Assembly (NCBI RefSeq): GCF_963583255.1
Contig: NC_084816.1
Coordinates: 24,450,119 to 24,514,118 of the forward strand
Direction of reading: 5' to 3'
From: Pyrus communis
Lineage: Eukaryota; Streptophyta; Magnoliopsida; Rosales; Rosaceae
DNA: 64,000 nucleotides
Part shown: positions 23,166-35,440 of the stretch, one piece after another
Position numbering within the stretch: the stretch's first letter is position 1
Layout of the letters: the number at the start of each line of letters is the position of its first letter
The notes under the pieces: model-generated
Database searches by the model: none
Told to the model about the DNA's origin: nothing
What the model saw: only the letters and a program-made list of their open reading frames with translations
Made by a program: the position numbers and the translations under genes

Positions 23166-26100
23166 AGCTTCTCTAAAGCATTTAATAAAATCTATCATGC
23201 TCACCACCATTTAGTGTGGTGTGGAGCAGAGACGAGAGTCGATAGAGGGAAAAGGGGGGAAAAAGGAAAAATTTCTAGGGTTAGGGTTCCACCCAATTTT
23301 TTCAATTAATGTTGCGTTTGGGTTCCATCTAACTGGAGCTAAGATAACTAATTCGCTAATTATGCGGTTGAAATTTCCTCTAAGTTACATGTGCAGTAAG
23401 AAATTAGGGAGTGAGGATGATTTGAGTGTTTGTTGTTTTGAGATTTCTGGAAGTAGCAATCATGATCGGTTCGAAATAGGTGATCTCTATCGTGTGAAAA
23501 ATGGAAGATGGGGATATGCAGAGGCTGAAGACATTCCCAAGAAATCAATCATGGTTGGTGACATCGGCTTTTGATGGCTGCTGCATCCCCAGGACGGGTG
23601 CGCAAGGTAAGTTCCCTATCTAATTGGACTTATTACAGCAATGTTAATTATGGTGCTAAAGGGTTGCTATTACTTGTTTGGGTTTTCAATTTCTAGATCA
23701 AATTATGATTTCGTAAAGGTAATTATGAGGATTTACGTGTGTAATTGGATTGCTTTTATGAGACTCGAGGCTAAGCATGCTTGTCATGTTGGTTGTATTG
23801 GCTAATTTACTGTTTTGCTAATTATAATTTTTGAATCCTTTTTATCTCGATCATTTTGGTCATAGATGGTATGCCATTGAGTTCACTGATGAGGAGGAGT
23901 TGGAGTTTGCTTTGGATAATAGGCCTTGGTATGTTAAAGGGCAAATTTTTCATATGGAAAGGTGGAATATCCATTTTTGGGACATTGACTTTATCTCCAA
24001 CCTAAGAGTTTGGTTAAGGATTCCAAGGGTATCAGTTCAATATAGGGATGCTGAGATTTTGGAAGTCATTACTCAGCCTATGGGAAATTTTATTAGAGTG
24101 GATGAGACCACCCTGTCTGGTCTGAATGGTTTGTTTGTGAGAGTTTTGCTTGAAGTGGATCTTAGGCTGCCACTTAAGAGGATTTTGGTGGTGAATGATG
24201 ATGAGGAGTGTCATTTGCTGTTGAGCTATGAGAAATTCTTTGAAGTTTGTTTCTACTATGGAAGGAAGCGCTCTAAGAGGCACTTGTGCCCTGCAGATTA
24301 TGATAATAATGGTTGTCTACTAGTTGATAGGATCTTTGAGGATGAGCCTTTGATTTGCCCAGCTGATTTTCCAGTTAGTGAGGAGACTAAGAATGAGTTA
24401 CAGGATGGGGTTATGCTATTATTCCCTCAACCCACTCTAGTTGATGAGTTTAGCTCTGCGGAAGGGGATGTTCAAGCTCGTGGTGACAACACTCAGGAGC
24501 ATCATGTGGAGGATGATGGGTGGACTGTGGTGCCTGTGAGGTGGGCTAGAAACAACAATAAGGGTAATAGAATTTGGGTTTCGAGGGCTGATTTGGTGTC
24601 TAAATGGTGCCCGATGGCTGATGGGGGTTTGGGTATTGGGAAAAGTGAACATTTTAATAATGCTTGTTTAGCAAAACTTGGATGGAAAATCCTAACGGAT
24701 AACCAAAATTGGTGGGTACAGAATGTGAAGAATAAATACTTAAAGAGAAAGGACTTCCTTAATACTAAAGTCAGGCAACACCACTCCTGTGCCTGGAAAG
24801 GTATCCTTAAGTCTAGAGATATTATTAAAATAAGGCATAGGTGGGTTGGGGGAAATGGAGAGAGCATCCTCTTCTGGACCCATAACTAGATTTTTCTTTT
24901 TCCTTTTTCCAACTTTATCTCACCTAGTCTTGTTAATGATATTGATCTAAACTTAAAGGTGAGTCATTTCATTAATAATGGACAATGGGATAGAGATCAG
25001 CTGAAATTGTTAGTTGATGAGGACATTGTGAATAAAATTTGCAGTATCTCACTCCCATTAACTCCCCAATGCGATATGTATTGCTGGGGACCTAATGCGA
25101 ATGGTAAGTTTTCAGTCAGATCAACGACTTGGATACAAAATAGTGATAATAATAATAATAATGTAAGTGAACTTCTCAAGAAAATGTGGAGCCTTAAACT
25201 CCCTCATAAAGTCAATTTTTAGTTGGCTGCTCATAATTAGAAGGCTTCATACAGGAGACAGATTATCCAGATTTGTCAATAACATCCTGTACACTTGTCC
25301 TATATGCAATTCAGAGGATGATAATAAATCTCACTTATTTTTGAGTTGTAATTTTACGAAGCCAGTTTGGAATTGTCAATCTATCTCTAATAACATAAGA
25401 TTAAATCAATCTTTTCCTTTTAATGATTGGCTCAATGAACTGACTGTTAAGATTGATGCAGGTTTGTGTGATCTTAGTAAAGTGTTATTAGTCTGTTGGC
25501 AGATTTGGAATGAGAGGAATATGGTGGTTTTCCAAAATAAAATTTCAAACCCTACATGGATCGTTAAGTCTGCCCTCAATCTTGGGAGGGGTTCATTGAT
25601 GCCGATGGTGTAATTCCTATGCTGTATAATGGTAGCAGGTTCCCCCAGCCTTATTCTTTCCGGTGGTCCCCTCTGACGGTGGGTTTTGTTAAACTTAACT
25701 TCGATGGCTTTGTGGTGAATCAAGGTGTGGCTGCTAGTAGGGGTGGGTTCAAAAAACCGAAAACCGAAAAAAACCGAAAACCGAACCGGACCGAAGCCGA
25801 AAAAAACCGAACCGAAAAAAAAACCGAACCGAAATTGTCAAACCGAACCGAACCGAATCTGACCAGTTCGGTTTCGGTTTTTGAGGCTCGGAAACCGAAC
25901 CGAACCGATATATATATATAATTTTTTTGAATATTTATAAATAGTTTAGTCATACAATCATAACAAAACAGAACCTGTTGCCAAGTTGGTTTCAGTGAAA
26001 CTTTACAAGCATGGAGGCATGGGTTCGAACCCTCATGCCTCCAGGATTTGTGAGAATATTTTTAATTTTTTAATCTTTTTAACAAAACCATTAACTATAA

Positions 26101-26840
26101 CCCTAACCCTCCTCCTTATTTTTCATTCCGTGAACTTTCATATTTCCTTTTTTTTTTTTTAATAATTTTGGAGGGAGAAAAAAAAAAAAAAAAAAAACCG
26201 AAAAAAACCGAAACCGAACCGAGAAAAACCGAATCGAAAAAAAACCGAACCGAAAAAAACCGAAAAAAAATTGAACCGAACCGAACCGAACCGAAATTTC
26301 GGTTCGGTTTCGGTTTTGAGAAAAAACCGAACCGATTAGAGCCGAACCCAGCCCTAGCTGCTAGGTTTGTGATTAGAAATGAAAAAAAAAGAGCCTATTG
26401 TTGCCGGAATTAGATTTATTGGTCAAGATACTATTTTCGGTTGCAGAATGCGTGGCATTGCGGGATGGCCTATGGTTGGCTAAGGCCAAATGCTTGACTC
26501 GTATTGTGGTGGAGGGTGATTCAAAACTAGTGATTGAGTCTATCAGTGGAGCCTATAACCCCCTTTGGAGATTGAAGACCATCCTAGAGGATATTCGTTG
26601 GTTTGCGGGGTCATTTGAGGAGATTTGCTGGAAGCATGTCCTTAGGGAAGCAAATTTTCTAGCGGATGCTATAACTAGAGTGGGTTATTCGGTCTCTGAT
26701 TTTCATGTTTGGGATAAAACTCTTCATTTGGAAGCCCATTAGGCTTTCCTCTTTGATTGTATCCAAATAGGTTGCCCTTGGGGCTTTTCTCTTTAATCCA
26801 GTCATTTTTCTATCCAAAAAAAAAAAAAAGCTTCTTTAAA
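23166..26840 (+). mobile_element. L1-type LINE with internal deletion (unit 1 copy)
   Basis: Bounded by a 12-bp target duplication: AGCTTCTCTAAA at 23166-23177 and AGCTTCTTTAAA at 26829-26840. A poly-A tail is at 26816-26829. From 23831 an open frame of 352 codons has a DUF4283-type ORF1 region (WYAIEFTDEEELEFAL, PWYVKGQIFHMERW), then a decayed zinc knuckle (CFYYGRKRSKRHLC, second Cys lost). At about 24622 it joins directly to the C-terminal part of ORF2 (GGLGIGKSEHFNNACLAKLG). Endonuclease and reverse transcriptase domains are missing. Downstream, in broken frames, come the zf-RVT region (KFSVRSTTWIQN, CPICNSEDDNKSHLFLSC) and RNase H (VKLNFDG, VVEGDSKLVIESI). RNase H is interrupted by a hAT MITE at 25738-26356. 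Confidence 0.88.
25730..26364. mobile_element. hAT-type MITE, CCGAA-rich, inserted in LINE RNase H
   Basis: A 619-bp element (25738-26356) with ends TAGGGGTGGGTTC and GAACCCAGCCCTA, and an 8-bp target duplication GCTGCTAG (25730-25737, 26357-26364). Unit 2 has the empty site at about 44360. Both flanks are arrays of AACCGAA/TTCGGTT that can pair with each other. The middle holds a pol III-like segment (25978-26043) with A-box-like TTGCCAAGTTGG and B-box GGTTCGAACCC, probably a tRNA-derived fragment carried along. Confidence 0.88.
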
Positions 26841-27660
26841 TTATGTCATACTCTAAAATGGTTTAGGTTTTGTGTGGAATGTGTTTTTAGAGACAATGTT
26901 TTTAAGTTTCAAAGCACTTGAAGTGTTTTTTCATGATTCATTTGCATTTTTACTAAATATTGGTTCCAAAACATTCTTACCAAAAATGTTTTTAGTCATT
27001 TTAGAAACGCTTCCAAATGAGCCCTAGTTGCTTGAGAGTTATAACAATAGAGTTACAAATATATTGAATATGTAAAAGTTGTTTGGATCATAGTAGTTGA
27101 AATGTAAGTTATACAAACAATATTTTACACTACTCATCTATTGTGAGGCTAAGCTCACTTTCTCCCCTTAGTGTAGATTATATCGTTTGTTAAAAAAAAA
27201 AAAAAAAAAATACAATATTTTACACTAAATTCATATAAAATATGGAGAGGAGAATTTGAATTTGAGTGAGGAAGGAGCAAAATGCTCTAGTTAACTTGAT
27301 TAAGCCCAAGTTTACAACGAATAAAAGCTTGTTTGGAAGTGCTTTTAAAATGGCTGAAAGTACTTTTGGTAAAAATGTTTTTAGAACCAATCCTTAGTAC
27401 AAATGTTTTTGGAATCAATCCTTAATACAAATGCAAGCAATTGGTGCTCTTGCAGAAAGCACTTCATGTGCTTTTGAAATCTAACAACATTTTCTCTAAA
27501 ATTGTTATCAGTCATTTTAAAAACAGTTTCACATAAGCATTTCACTATAACCAGTTACTTGTATAAATTGAACACATCTTTTCCCAACTGGGGTTTTGCG
27601 TCCCAAGTATAAGATTTGATTTATTGTTACCCACAAATTCCAATTTTCTTCCCCATTAGA
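26841..27660. other. Upstream region of desiccation gene a: MITE-like sequence and SINE remnant
   Basis: Two stretches (about 26876-27027 and 27324-27540) with AAGCACTT/AAGTGCTTTT and ACGCTTCCAAATGAGCCC-like ends look like one MITE family in opposite orientations. A truncated SINE lies between them (27118-27227). Confidence 0.5.
27118..27227 (+). mobile_element. 5'-truncated SINE with 15-bp target duplication
   Basis: An 80-bp SINE 3' end (27133-27212: TTGTGAGGCTAAGC, CCCCTTAGTGTAGAT, poly-A) is flanked by perfect CAATATTTTACACTA repeats (27118-27132, 27213-27227). The same insertion is present in unit 2 (about 45115-45220), so it predates the duplication. Confidence 0.85.
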
Positions 27661-27671
27661 TTTGTATTTGC

Positions 27672-27679
27672 TATATATA
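27672..27679 (+). promoter_or_regulatory. TATA box of desiccation gene a
   Basis: TATATATA, 45 bp upstream of the start codon at 27724. Conserved at about 45691 in unit 2. Confidence 0.6.
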
Positions 27680-27723
27680 CACAAGGATGGAAATGCTGGT
27701 AGTTCACAGTTCATATCATATGC

Positions 27724-30233
27724 ATGAAAGCAATGCATATGGCGACTTCTTCAATATCTTATTTCACTACTGCCCTTGTTCTTCTTCTTGCACTGGAATA
27801 TCTCGGCCTTGATCAGCTGGTCATCGGTAGTACTACTAGTTGTGCTCGGAATCGCTGCAGACCCGTTAGAGCCAACGACACTGACCTAATACAGTTTGCT
27901 CTCAACTTGGAATACTTGGAGACTGAGCTTTTTCTGAATGCTGCTCTAGGCAGAGGGCTCGATTATATCAACCCCAATTTAACGCTAGGCGGTCCGCCTC
28001 CTATCGGGGCTCAGAAGGCGAATCTCGATCCTCTTGTTCGTTCTATCATCGAAGAATTTGGTTACCAAGAAGTTGGTCATGTCAGGTATGCGCTCATCTT
28101 TATGCAAATCAACAAAGTTCTCTGTGCAAGATAGTGAGTCTTTTGTTAAAGAATGTACGTACATGTTTTGAGAATTGTTCTTCATCATGCATCAAATATC
28201 ATCTACAGATTTAATCTATAAATTCCTTTTGTATATTTCCATCAACTTCCTCGATTATTATTCTGGTCGAAGGTGGGTTACTTAAAAGACCCGTTTGATA
28301 ATCATCTTAGTTCTCATCGTTTTCCAAAAACTGAAAAATAAAAACAGTTCATTTTTCAAAGAGATAATTAGAGCAATAGTCCCGAAACTTTAGCTGAATT
28401 GAAGTTTTGGTCCTGAACTTTAGTTGAATTGGAGCTTTGGTCCTTAAACTTGTTATAATGTGGAGCAATGATCTTTTTGATCCACATTATAATAAGTTCA
28501 TGGATCAATACTCATAAATTTTTAATTCAGGGACCAAAGTCCAATTGGACCAAAGTTCAGAAACTATTGAATCTATTTTCTCTTTTTCAAAACCAAAATA
28601 AAGTCAAATTTTAAAACCCACATAAGTAAAGCTGAAACCGTTTACCAAATAAGTTTTTACTTTTCAGTTTTATAAAAAAATCTAAAAAGTGTTATCAAAC
28701 GACTCATAACCTACTTTGTTAACTAATGTGAATTTGCAGAGCAATAATTACCAGATTAGGAGGATTTCCAAGGCCTCAGTTGGACCTGAGCCGTGAGAAT
28801 TTCGCCCGACTAATGGATGCAGCGGTGGGTTACCCGTTGAACCCTCCATTTAACATCCATGCAAGTTCAATCAATTTTCTCTTAGGATCTTATTGCATCC
28901 CTCATGTGGGACTAAATGGTTATGTTGGCACCATTCCAAACCTCACAAGGCCTAATAACCGCAGAGTAAGTATAATTAATTATTAATTAGCATATGGTCA
29001 CACATAAAGTGTGGGAAATTTTTATTTTTGTTTTTGAAGTAGAAGGAGAAAGGAAGAGAGTGAGAGAGAATGTGGAAGTGGGATAGAACTCTATTTTTTT
29101 TAGGGTAAAGTACAAAAAACTACCTTAACTATTGAGATCACGACAGTTTCATACCTCATCTTTTAAAATTGACAATGCCATACCGCATCTTATGAATTTG
29201 TGACAATGTCATACCTCCGTCAATTTTTCTGTTAGTGTTTATTATTGTTTTTAATTGGAGATATGTTAGACTCACATGTAGGTGAGGCTTTGAAGAAAAA
29301 AAACAAAATTTTGGTTGTGTAAAATTATATTTCTACCCATATTTCTTATTCATGTTCAGCTTTAATTAAAGAGTTAAACTTGTAGTTTCATAAGGTTTTG
29401 ATTGACAATGAATGTTTTATTAATATGTAGTTTAGATTACATTTATGCCCATATTTCTTATTCGTGTTTAAGTAGAGGATTAAACTGGCAGTTTCATAGG
29501 ATTTTGGTTAACAATGAATGTTTTATCAATATGTAGTTTAAATTAACAACCTTGACCTAGATTAATTAGTATTTTTTTTTGTACGAGACGTCCATCCTTT
29601 GTTCAAAAAAATTGTCTATATTATACTGATACCACCTCAAAACATTTTGATATTGACACGTTAAATGTCAATATTATTGACATTGCATAATGAAGAACGA
29701 AACCATGTCCGGAAAAGAATTCTCATTAATAATTAGTATAAACCAACTATATTTAAACATCTATTTGAGTAATGAGTACTAACAATGATTCTTATATTCA
29801 TATTATGATGTAGTTGGTTGCATCACTTATGGGGGTTGAGGCTGGACAAGATGCAGTGATTCGGACGTTACTGTATAAGTTCGCTTTTTTGAAGGTGTAT
29901 CCGTACGAGCTCACGGTGGCTGATTTCACAAACCACATTTCCTGGCTGAGGAACGAGCTGGGGAGGTGTGGCGACAAAGATGAAGGAATCGTAGTACCCG
30001 AGACGTTAGGGGCGGAGAACCGGACGTGGAGTAACGTCCTTTCGGCGGATTGGGAGTCACTGACGTATGCAAGGACGCAGTCGGAGATCTTGAGGATTGT
30101 GTATGCAACTGGTAATGAGTCCTGGCCCGGAGGATTTTTTCCCAGAGGTGCAAATGGCAACATTGCCATGCGTTTCCTTAAAAACAATATTATTGCAGAT
30201 CAGAATAATTTACAAGAGGCAACTAAGCACTGA
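27724..30233 (+). CDS. Desiccation-related protein, PCC13-62 type (gene a, unit 1)
   Basis: Ferritin-like domain protein of the family first described as PCC13-62 from the resurrection plant Craterostigma. These proteins accumulate during drying or seed maturation and are probably secreted or wall-associated; the biochemical role is unknown. Three exons, 27724-28085, 28740-28965 and 29814-30233, give 335 aa (family about 310-330). The N-terminal hydrophobic segment ISYFTTALVLLLALEYLGL is a likely signal peptide. Helix 1 has DLIQFALNLEYLETELFL, then GGPPPIGAQKANLDPLVRSI and EFGYQEVGHVR with ferritin-type Glu/His positions. Exon 3 has VVPETLGAENRTWSNVLSAD and the C-terminal GNESWPGGFFPRGANGNI motif. 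All splice sites are GT-AG. It is the intact partner of the broken copy in unit 2. Confidence 0.93.
29101..29226. mobile_element. Single terminal repeat of the foldback element family, in intron 2 of gene a
   Basis: GGGTAAAGTACAAAAAACTACC, here limited to about 125 bp, matches the start of the long-TIR element at 47123 in unit 2. The inner part and right arm are absent. Either unit 1 lost them by deletion or this is a solo arm. Confidence 0.7.
29325..29540 (+). repeat. Two tandem copies of about 107 bp in intron 2 of gene a
   Basis: The block CCCATATTTCTTATTC...AATATGTAGTTTA occurs twice head to tail, about 85% alike. It is shared with unit 2 (about 50560-50795). Confidence 0.8.
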
Positions 30234-32792
30234 TTGCCTTCTAGCTGCTTGCTAGCTTATAAGTTGATAACTAAGACTGACACACACACACCTACTTACA
30301 TATATATACTTACATTCAAAATTCCAATAATGATGTATGACTTATTAGCTGGCTCTGAATATATCTTAATGATTATGATATTTGATTAATGATGTTCTCA
30401 TCATTTTCTATTTTGACATGTATATGTAGTATCCAAAATTTAGTTGGCCTACGGGCATCTCTAGTCATTTCAATTTGCGGTTTTGGTAGGATCGGGGGAT
30501 ACGCATTTTTTATGGCTTACTTCGTAATGTCTTTGGACGATTCAGCCGTCTATTTTATATGTCTTCCCTCATATAACATCTCTATCAAAAATCATTCAAA
30601 TTCTAAGTTATATGACCGTTGGATTAAATTCAGTATTTCTTTGCAGAACCGTATTCATCCATTTTTTTTCACTAGAAATGAATATCTTAATGTACTTGTC
30701 TAATTTTTTGTACGAATGATCTATGAATGATAAATTAAAATATAGACGTTTCGAATCCTTTAAAAAAGTTAAAGAATGAGAGCTACAAAAACGTGTTGTG
30801 CATCCCCAAATTCTAACCCTCGAGTTATATATAAACTCGGCTTTGAATTATGCCTAAATTTGGTGACATGAGCTGTTTTTAGTTATGCGGTTTGGCTTTG
30901 AATTATTTTTTCCCTTTTGGGATAATTACCTTTATTGTTAGTATATTTGGTGTCTTGCCGACGTCTCATACAATATAGTTGAGATTAGTATTATTTTCTC
31001 CAAAGATAAAATAAAATAATTTATTCATGATCACCTTACAAAGATCAGTACAATCCAAGTCATGCAGCTTCATTAGCTCTACCAAATTAAATCAATCAAG
31101 TACAAAGTCGTTTCCTCTAATCAACACGTTAGTTAATACCATCCCAATTTGTGCTTATGGAGATAAGTCATAAGGCTTTGTAACGTCTCTTTTGTTGTGT
31201 TCAGATGAAATTAGTGCATATATAGACAACACTTACGACTCTGAATTTGTTGTTCAACACAAAAAGAGGGCAGTACTCAAGCTGTCACACATGTTTGTTC
31301 ACAACGACTTACATAGTCGTTGCGAATAACATTCCGCTACCTGTCAGGCACAATAATCCTGACAATTTGACAGGCTATTGATTGTTAAGTTTGTATATAT
31401 TCACATCTTTATATTATCTTATGTGTCATCTTATCCTATGTATTGTACATTTTAGAGCATATCCACCCAAGGTACACCATCACCCAAGAGGGTGGAGGGA
31501 CCATAGGACCACTTAAATCCTAGGCCCACCCTGCTTTTGTTTATAAAAAAAAAAAAAAATTAGCACTACTTTTTTTTTTTTTTTTTTTTTAGCACTTTTC
31601 CATGACTTTTTCACTTAAGTCATTCCAATTTCCTAGACAAAAGATCCGGTCCTCTTTAAATATTTTAAAGGTATTTATGTAATCTAGTCTAACCCTAAAG
31701 CCTATCTATTCCAACTTCCAACACTTGTATTCCTTTTCCCAATACTAAAAATTATTATTTTATTATTCTCCAAGTTTCTGACCGACTGCAATATGTCAGT
31801 TTGAATTATGATTGATATATCTGTATTACTTTTCGATTAGTCTTCAATTTTCATATTTCTCAAAGGTATGAACTTCGAATCTCCAAAGTTGTCATTTTCA
31901 ATTTTTTTTGCAATTTGCTAATTCATATATGTTTTCATCTACAATTCTAAATTAATTTAACAAATAATATTTCTTTTGCAGATTAAAGAACTCCATTTAT
32001 CCATCAAAGAAAAGACATTGAAGTTTAATTAATTGGTCAACAACCCAAAGTATGTATTTTACTCTCAATTCCTCTTACAATTTTTTGTTTATAAATTATG
32101 ATTAAATTGATGTCTTGCAATTTCTCTAACTATTGCCTAATTTGTTTTAGTTTGTAAAATTAGCATATATATACTATGCAAGTTTCAAAATATGAAAACT
32201 CGTCGAGGACAATTATTTTAATTAGGAAGTCAAAAGTCACTAAAAATTGGACCTATTTCAAAATGTAGTCTATAAAATTGGACCTATTTCAAATTTTCTC
32301 TTTTAATTATTGGTAATATTATCAATGCTATGTTATTTTGAATTTTGGTTACTTTTCATGTATATACTATGATGTTTTGATTAACACTTTTGTAACTACT
32401 ATGAATTTAATTTTTTTTTAATATTTACGAGAAGCACCACCTAATCCGAAATCCAAACCCCGACATCCACCCATCCACTCCCGTTACTCTTTATCCTTTC
32501 ATCGTCGCTCAAACCCCAATTCCTCTCTATCTCTCTCTGAACAACCTCGTATTCTCTTCAATCTAGATCCGGATGGAAGTCCATCACTAATCTCAATCTT
32601 GACTTTCCCCGAACCTCTAGACAATGTTGCTTAATTTATGGGACTAATCGAATCTGGCAAACAATTTTGGTCTGACTCCCAAGTCATCGAGAAACGAAGG
32701 ACCATCCGATCCCTAACCTCTTCATCTACCACAAGGTCCCAGCCCACCCCAAGTAAAAGAGCTGACTTCATCTCTAACCGTGAAACGACATA
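30234..32792. other. Unit 1 spacer between gene a and LTR-like element
   Basis: 3' flank of gene a with a (CA)n run (30281-30292), then unique-looking DNA shared with unit 2. From about 32420 to 32790 the composition becomes GC-richer and looks exon-like (TCGCTCAAACCCCAATTCC; a frame of about 70 codons from 32638). I recognise no domain; it could be a decayed gene fragment. Confidence 0.4.
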
Positions 32793-33252
32793 TGTCACGC
32801 CCCGGACCAGGATCGATGGCAGAAAATATAAAAATAAAGGGGAGAGTTAAGTGGAAGGTAGTGGGAAGGGAAAGTAAGGAAGAATATTATATTGGTTGAG
32901 TGGATAGGTTAGGGAGCGTGTGTGGTTCGGCTGAAAATGGGGAAAAGGGAGGGGAGGAATACAAGATGATTGATTTGTTTAGTGTGGTAGGCACTAGAGT
33001 ACGATTCTTTCTTCTCTTTTTTTTTTACCTCTCATTTTCTGTCCTTCTATTTTTTTTTTCCCTTTCATTTTCTCTCCTCCTATTTAAACGTTCACAGTTA
33101 AGCCACATCAACATCTTATATTAATTTTTTTTATAGAAAGAGAAAGACAAAATAAAGAATGTGAAAAGAGGGGATAGAAAGATGATGGGAGAGAATCCTA
33201 GTTCGTAGGCACTGGTTCTTGAAGTTGAAATGGATCCAACTTTCATAATTTG

Positions 33253-33283
<31 letters not shown>

Positions 33284-33504
33284 GTTCTCACAATCTACCC
33301 TCAAAAAAATTTCATCCTCGAAATTTACTAAACCTTACTCCGAAAGTCTACACTTCAAAATTCTATGTCACCAGCTCAAAACAATTCAACCTATCTAACT
33401 AGCTCCACAACAACTCCCAAGGGTATCTAATCCCCGGAGCTATGATACCATTTTGCCACGCACCGAGCATAGGGTCCCATCGATCCTCGGTCCGGGGTGT
33501 GACA
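32793..33504 (-). mobile_element. LTR/TRIM-like element with inverted ends, unit 1
   Basis: Ends are TGTCACGCCCCGGACC and GGTCCGGGGTGTGACA, reverse complements except for small gaps. Read in reverse, a TGGTATCA-type primer-binding sequence occurs near the right end (about 33446). No clear target duplication, so the class is uncertain. A second element, in the same family as 34869-35057 but reversed, is nested at about 32990-33200. Also present at 54634-55334 in unit 2. Confidence 0.55.
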
Positions 33505-33698
33505 ATATATTTACATTAAGAGTAGGATAATAAATTGGTATTGAACTATCTATTCATAGAATTCTAACATAAGGACGTCTCTCACTTACAATTAGAAAAA
33601 AAAAAAAAAAAAATTCACTAAGTGGAAATATTAGAATATTATGTTGAGTTTTTGAAATGATCAATAGCTTATAAATAACCTACCTTGGTCGAGAACTT

Positions 33699-34665
33699 TA
33701 AGAGCAACTCCAGCGTGTGAAACCTTCCACCAGGCAATACACTATGCTATCCACCTGGTGAACAGTAATCACCTTTTGCATCTCCACCGTTGCACTTTAA
33801 TAGCCTTGGCAATAGGCAATAAAATATTAGTAATTTTTTATTTATAAAATAATACAAAATAATTTTAATTGTAATTTCGGATAAGATTTTTAATCGTTCT
33901 CGTTGCGTCACGTGTCATTATCTGAAGTATTATTAAATAATACAAAATAATTTTATTTGTAATTTCGGATAAGATTTTTAATCGTGGTATAAGGTAGATG
34001 ATAATGAGAAGGTATTTATAGAAAAGTAAAAACAATTTTTTAAAAAAATTTTCAGATTTTTTTTCCTTTCGGATTTTTTTTTATATTTTTATTCAACTAA
34101 TTAATCTCTGCCATTGGATATAAAAAAAATTTGAATTCCAACACTCCAGATTGTGCCACGTGTCACAATGGTAACTTTTCTTAATTTTAAAACTATATTT
34201 TCTTTTATTTATTTATTTATAAAGCCTATTTAATATCGACCGTTGATCTCAGATCGAACGGTTGATATTAAATAAGCTTTGTTTTATTTTTATTACTGTT
34301 GAGATCGAACGGTCCAAGTTAAAGAGCCGTTCAGATCGAACGCACCACAGGAAGCCACGTGGCTTCCCAACGGTAACTAAGGCCGACTGCTCTACGAGCC
34401 CCTGTGGTCTGAAACTTGTCTGCTGACGCGCCCCCACGCGCAGGTGAGGCGCACGCGCCTGACAGAAAAAAAAATTAAAAAAGGGACTGACGTCAGCTCT
34501 GCGTCAGGTCCACCTCGGGCTCGCGGGCTGGCGATTCCTCACGGGCCTGTTGCTCAGGCCTACCCAATCCCTCGGGCTCCCGACGCTCGAGGCTTGCAGC
34601 CGGGCTATCCAGCCCTATTTGGTCCACTGTCCCCCGAGCAGTCCACAACGGTGGACTTGCTCTAA
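33699..34665. mobile_element. PIF/Harbinger-type MITE, 961 bp, unit 1 only
   Basis: Ends GAGCAACTCCA and TGGACTTGCTC (imperfect TIR) lie at 33702-34662, with a 3-bp TAA duplication (33699-33701, 34663-34665). Unit 2 has the empty site (ACTTTAAGGGTG) at about 55518. The left half is AT-rich. The right third is GC-rich, with a palindromic GAAGCCACGTGGCTTC (34352-34367), and could be captured sequence. Confidence 0.88.
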
Positions 34666-34868
34666 GGGTGCATATGTGGTACTTGACTAACTTCATGGAC
34701 TAAAGCTGGACTGGCTTGGCTTGAATTAAGCAAGATAAAAATAGTTAAATGTTTGGTGTAATGTCGTACTAAGTCTTAGACTAAAATATTTTAGACCCGA
34801 TTTTTTTGTTAATAGGAGAAAAAATGCAACACCAAAACCATCGTTTCCAATTTTTAGGTTTGCAATTG

Positions 34869-35057
34869 GGAGGAGGATTCTTCACCCTCCTATTCTCATC
34901 CCCTTCCATCCCCTCCTCTCACACATTGCCTTTTGTTTTATTATCTCTATAAAAAAATCAATATAAAATGTTGACGTGGCTTAACTGTGACCGTTTAAAT
35001 AGGAGGGCATGAAAAGATAAAGAGATTAGGAGGGTAGATAATCCTCCTCCTTGTACT
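34869..35057. mobile_element. Short MITE with GGGAGGAGGATT ends, unit 1 only
   Basis: TIRs GGGAGGAGGATT and AATCCTCCTCC. Absent from unit 2 (GCAATTGATACC at about 55728). A relative is nested at about 32990-33200. Boundaries good to a few bases. Confidence 0.75.
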
Positions 35058-35440
35058 TGATACCAAACTAAAAGGTTCAGAACTCTAGAACGAAACCCAA
35101 AACAAACAAACAAATTAAACCCAAAAAATGGAAATGAAAGAATATAACCTCAAAATTTCCCAGAACTCCGCATTGCAACACGCCAAATCCATCTAAGTTT
35201 TCCTACCAACCTAACAAAATTTAACCCAGAACTCCAAAACTCATGTTTAAATCCAAAAATTAAATAGGAAATTTCATTCTAATCTTTGGCAAATATGACT
35301 TTTATATTAAAATTATGAGTAAGATCAAAATCTAATTTTGGTCCCTTGATACATTAATCACCTCATTTATTAATTTTATTTTGATGTTTTAATTATTTCT
35401 CCTTTTCTTCCTAATTTTAATGACTAATTATATTTCATTA

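Noticed and set aside
23221..23574. Separate 117-codon gene upstream of the LINE ORF
   Set aside because: It lies between the LINE target duplication and ORF1, so it is LINE 5' sequence; no domain recognised.
25978..26043. tRNA gene
   Set aside because: A and B boxes are present but no cloverleaf with a proper acceptor stem and anticodon arm could be drawn; lies within a MITE.
32638..32850. 70-codon frame in unit 1 as a gene
   Set aside because: No domain seen, frame runs into the LTR-like element at 32793 and is altered in unit 2; kept only as possible gene debris.
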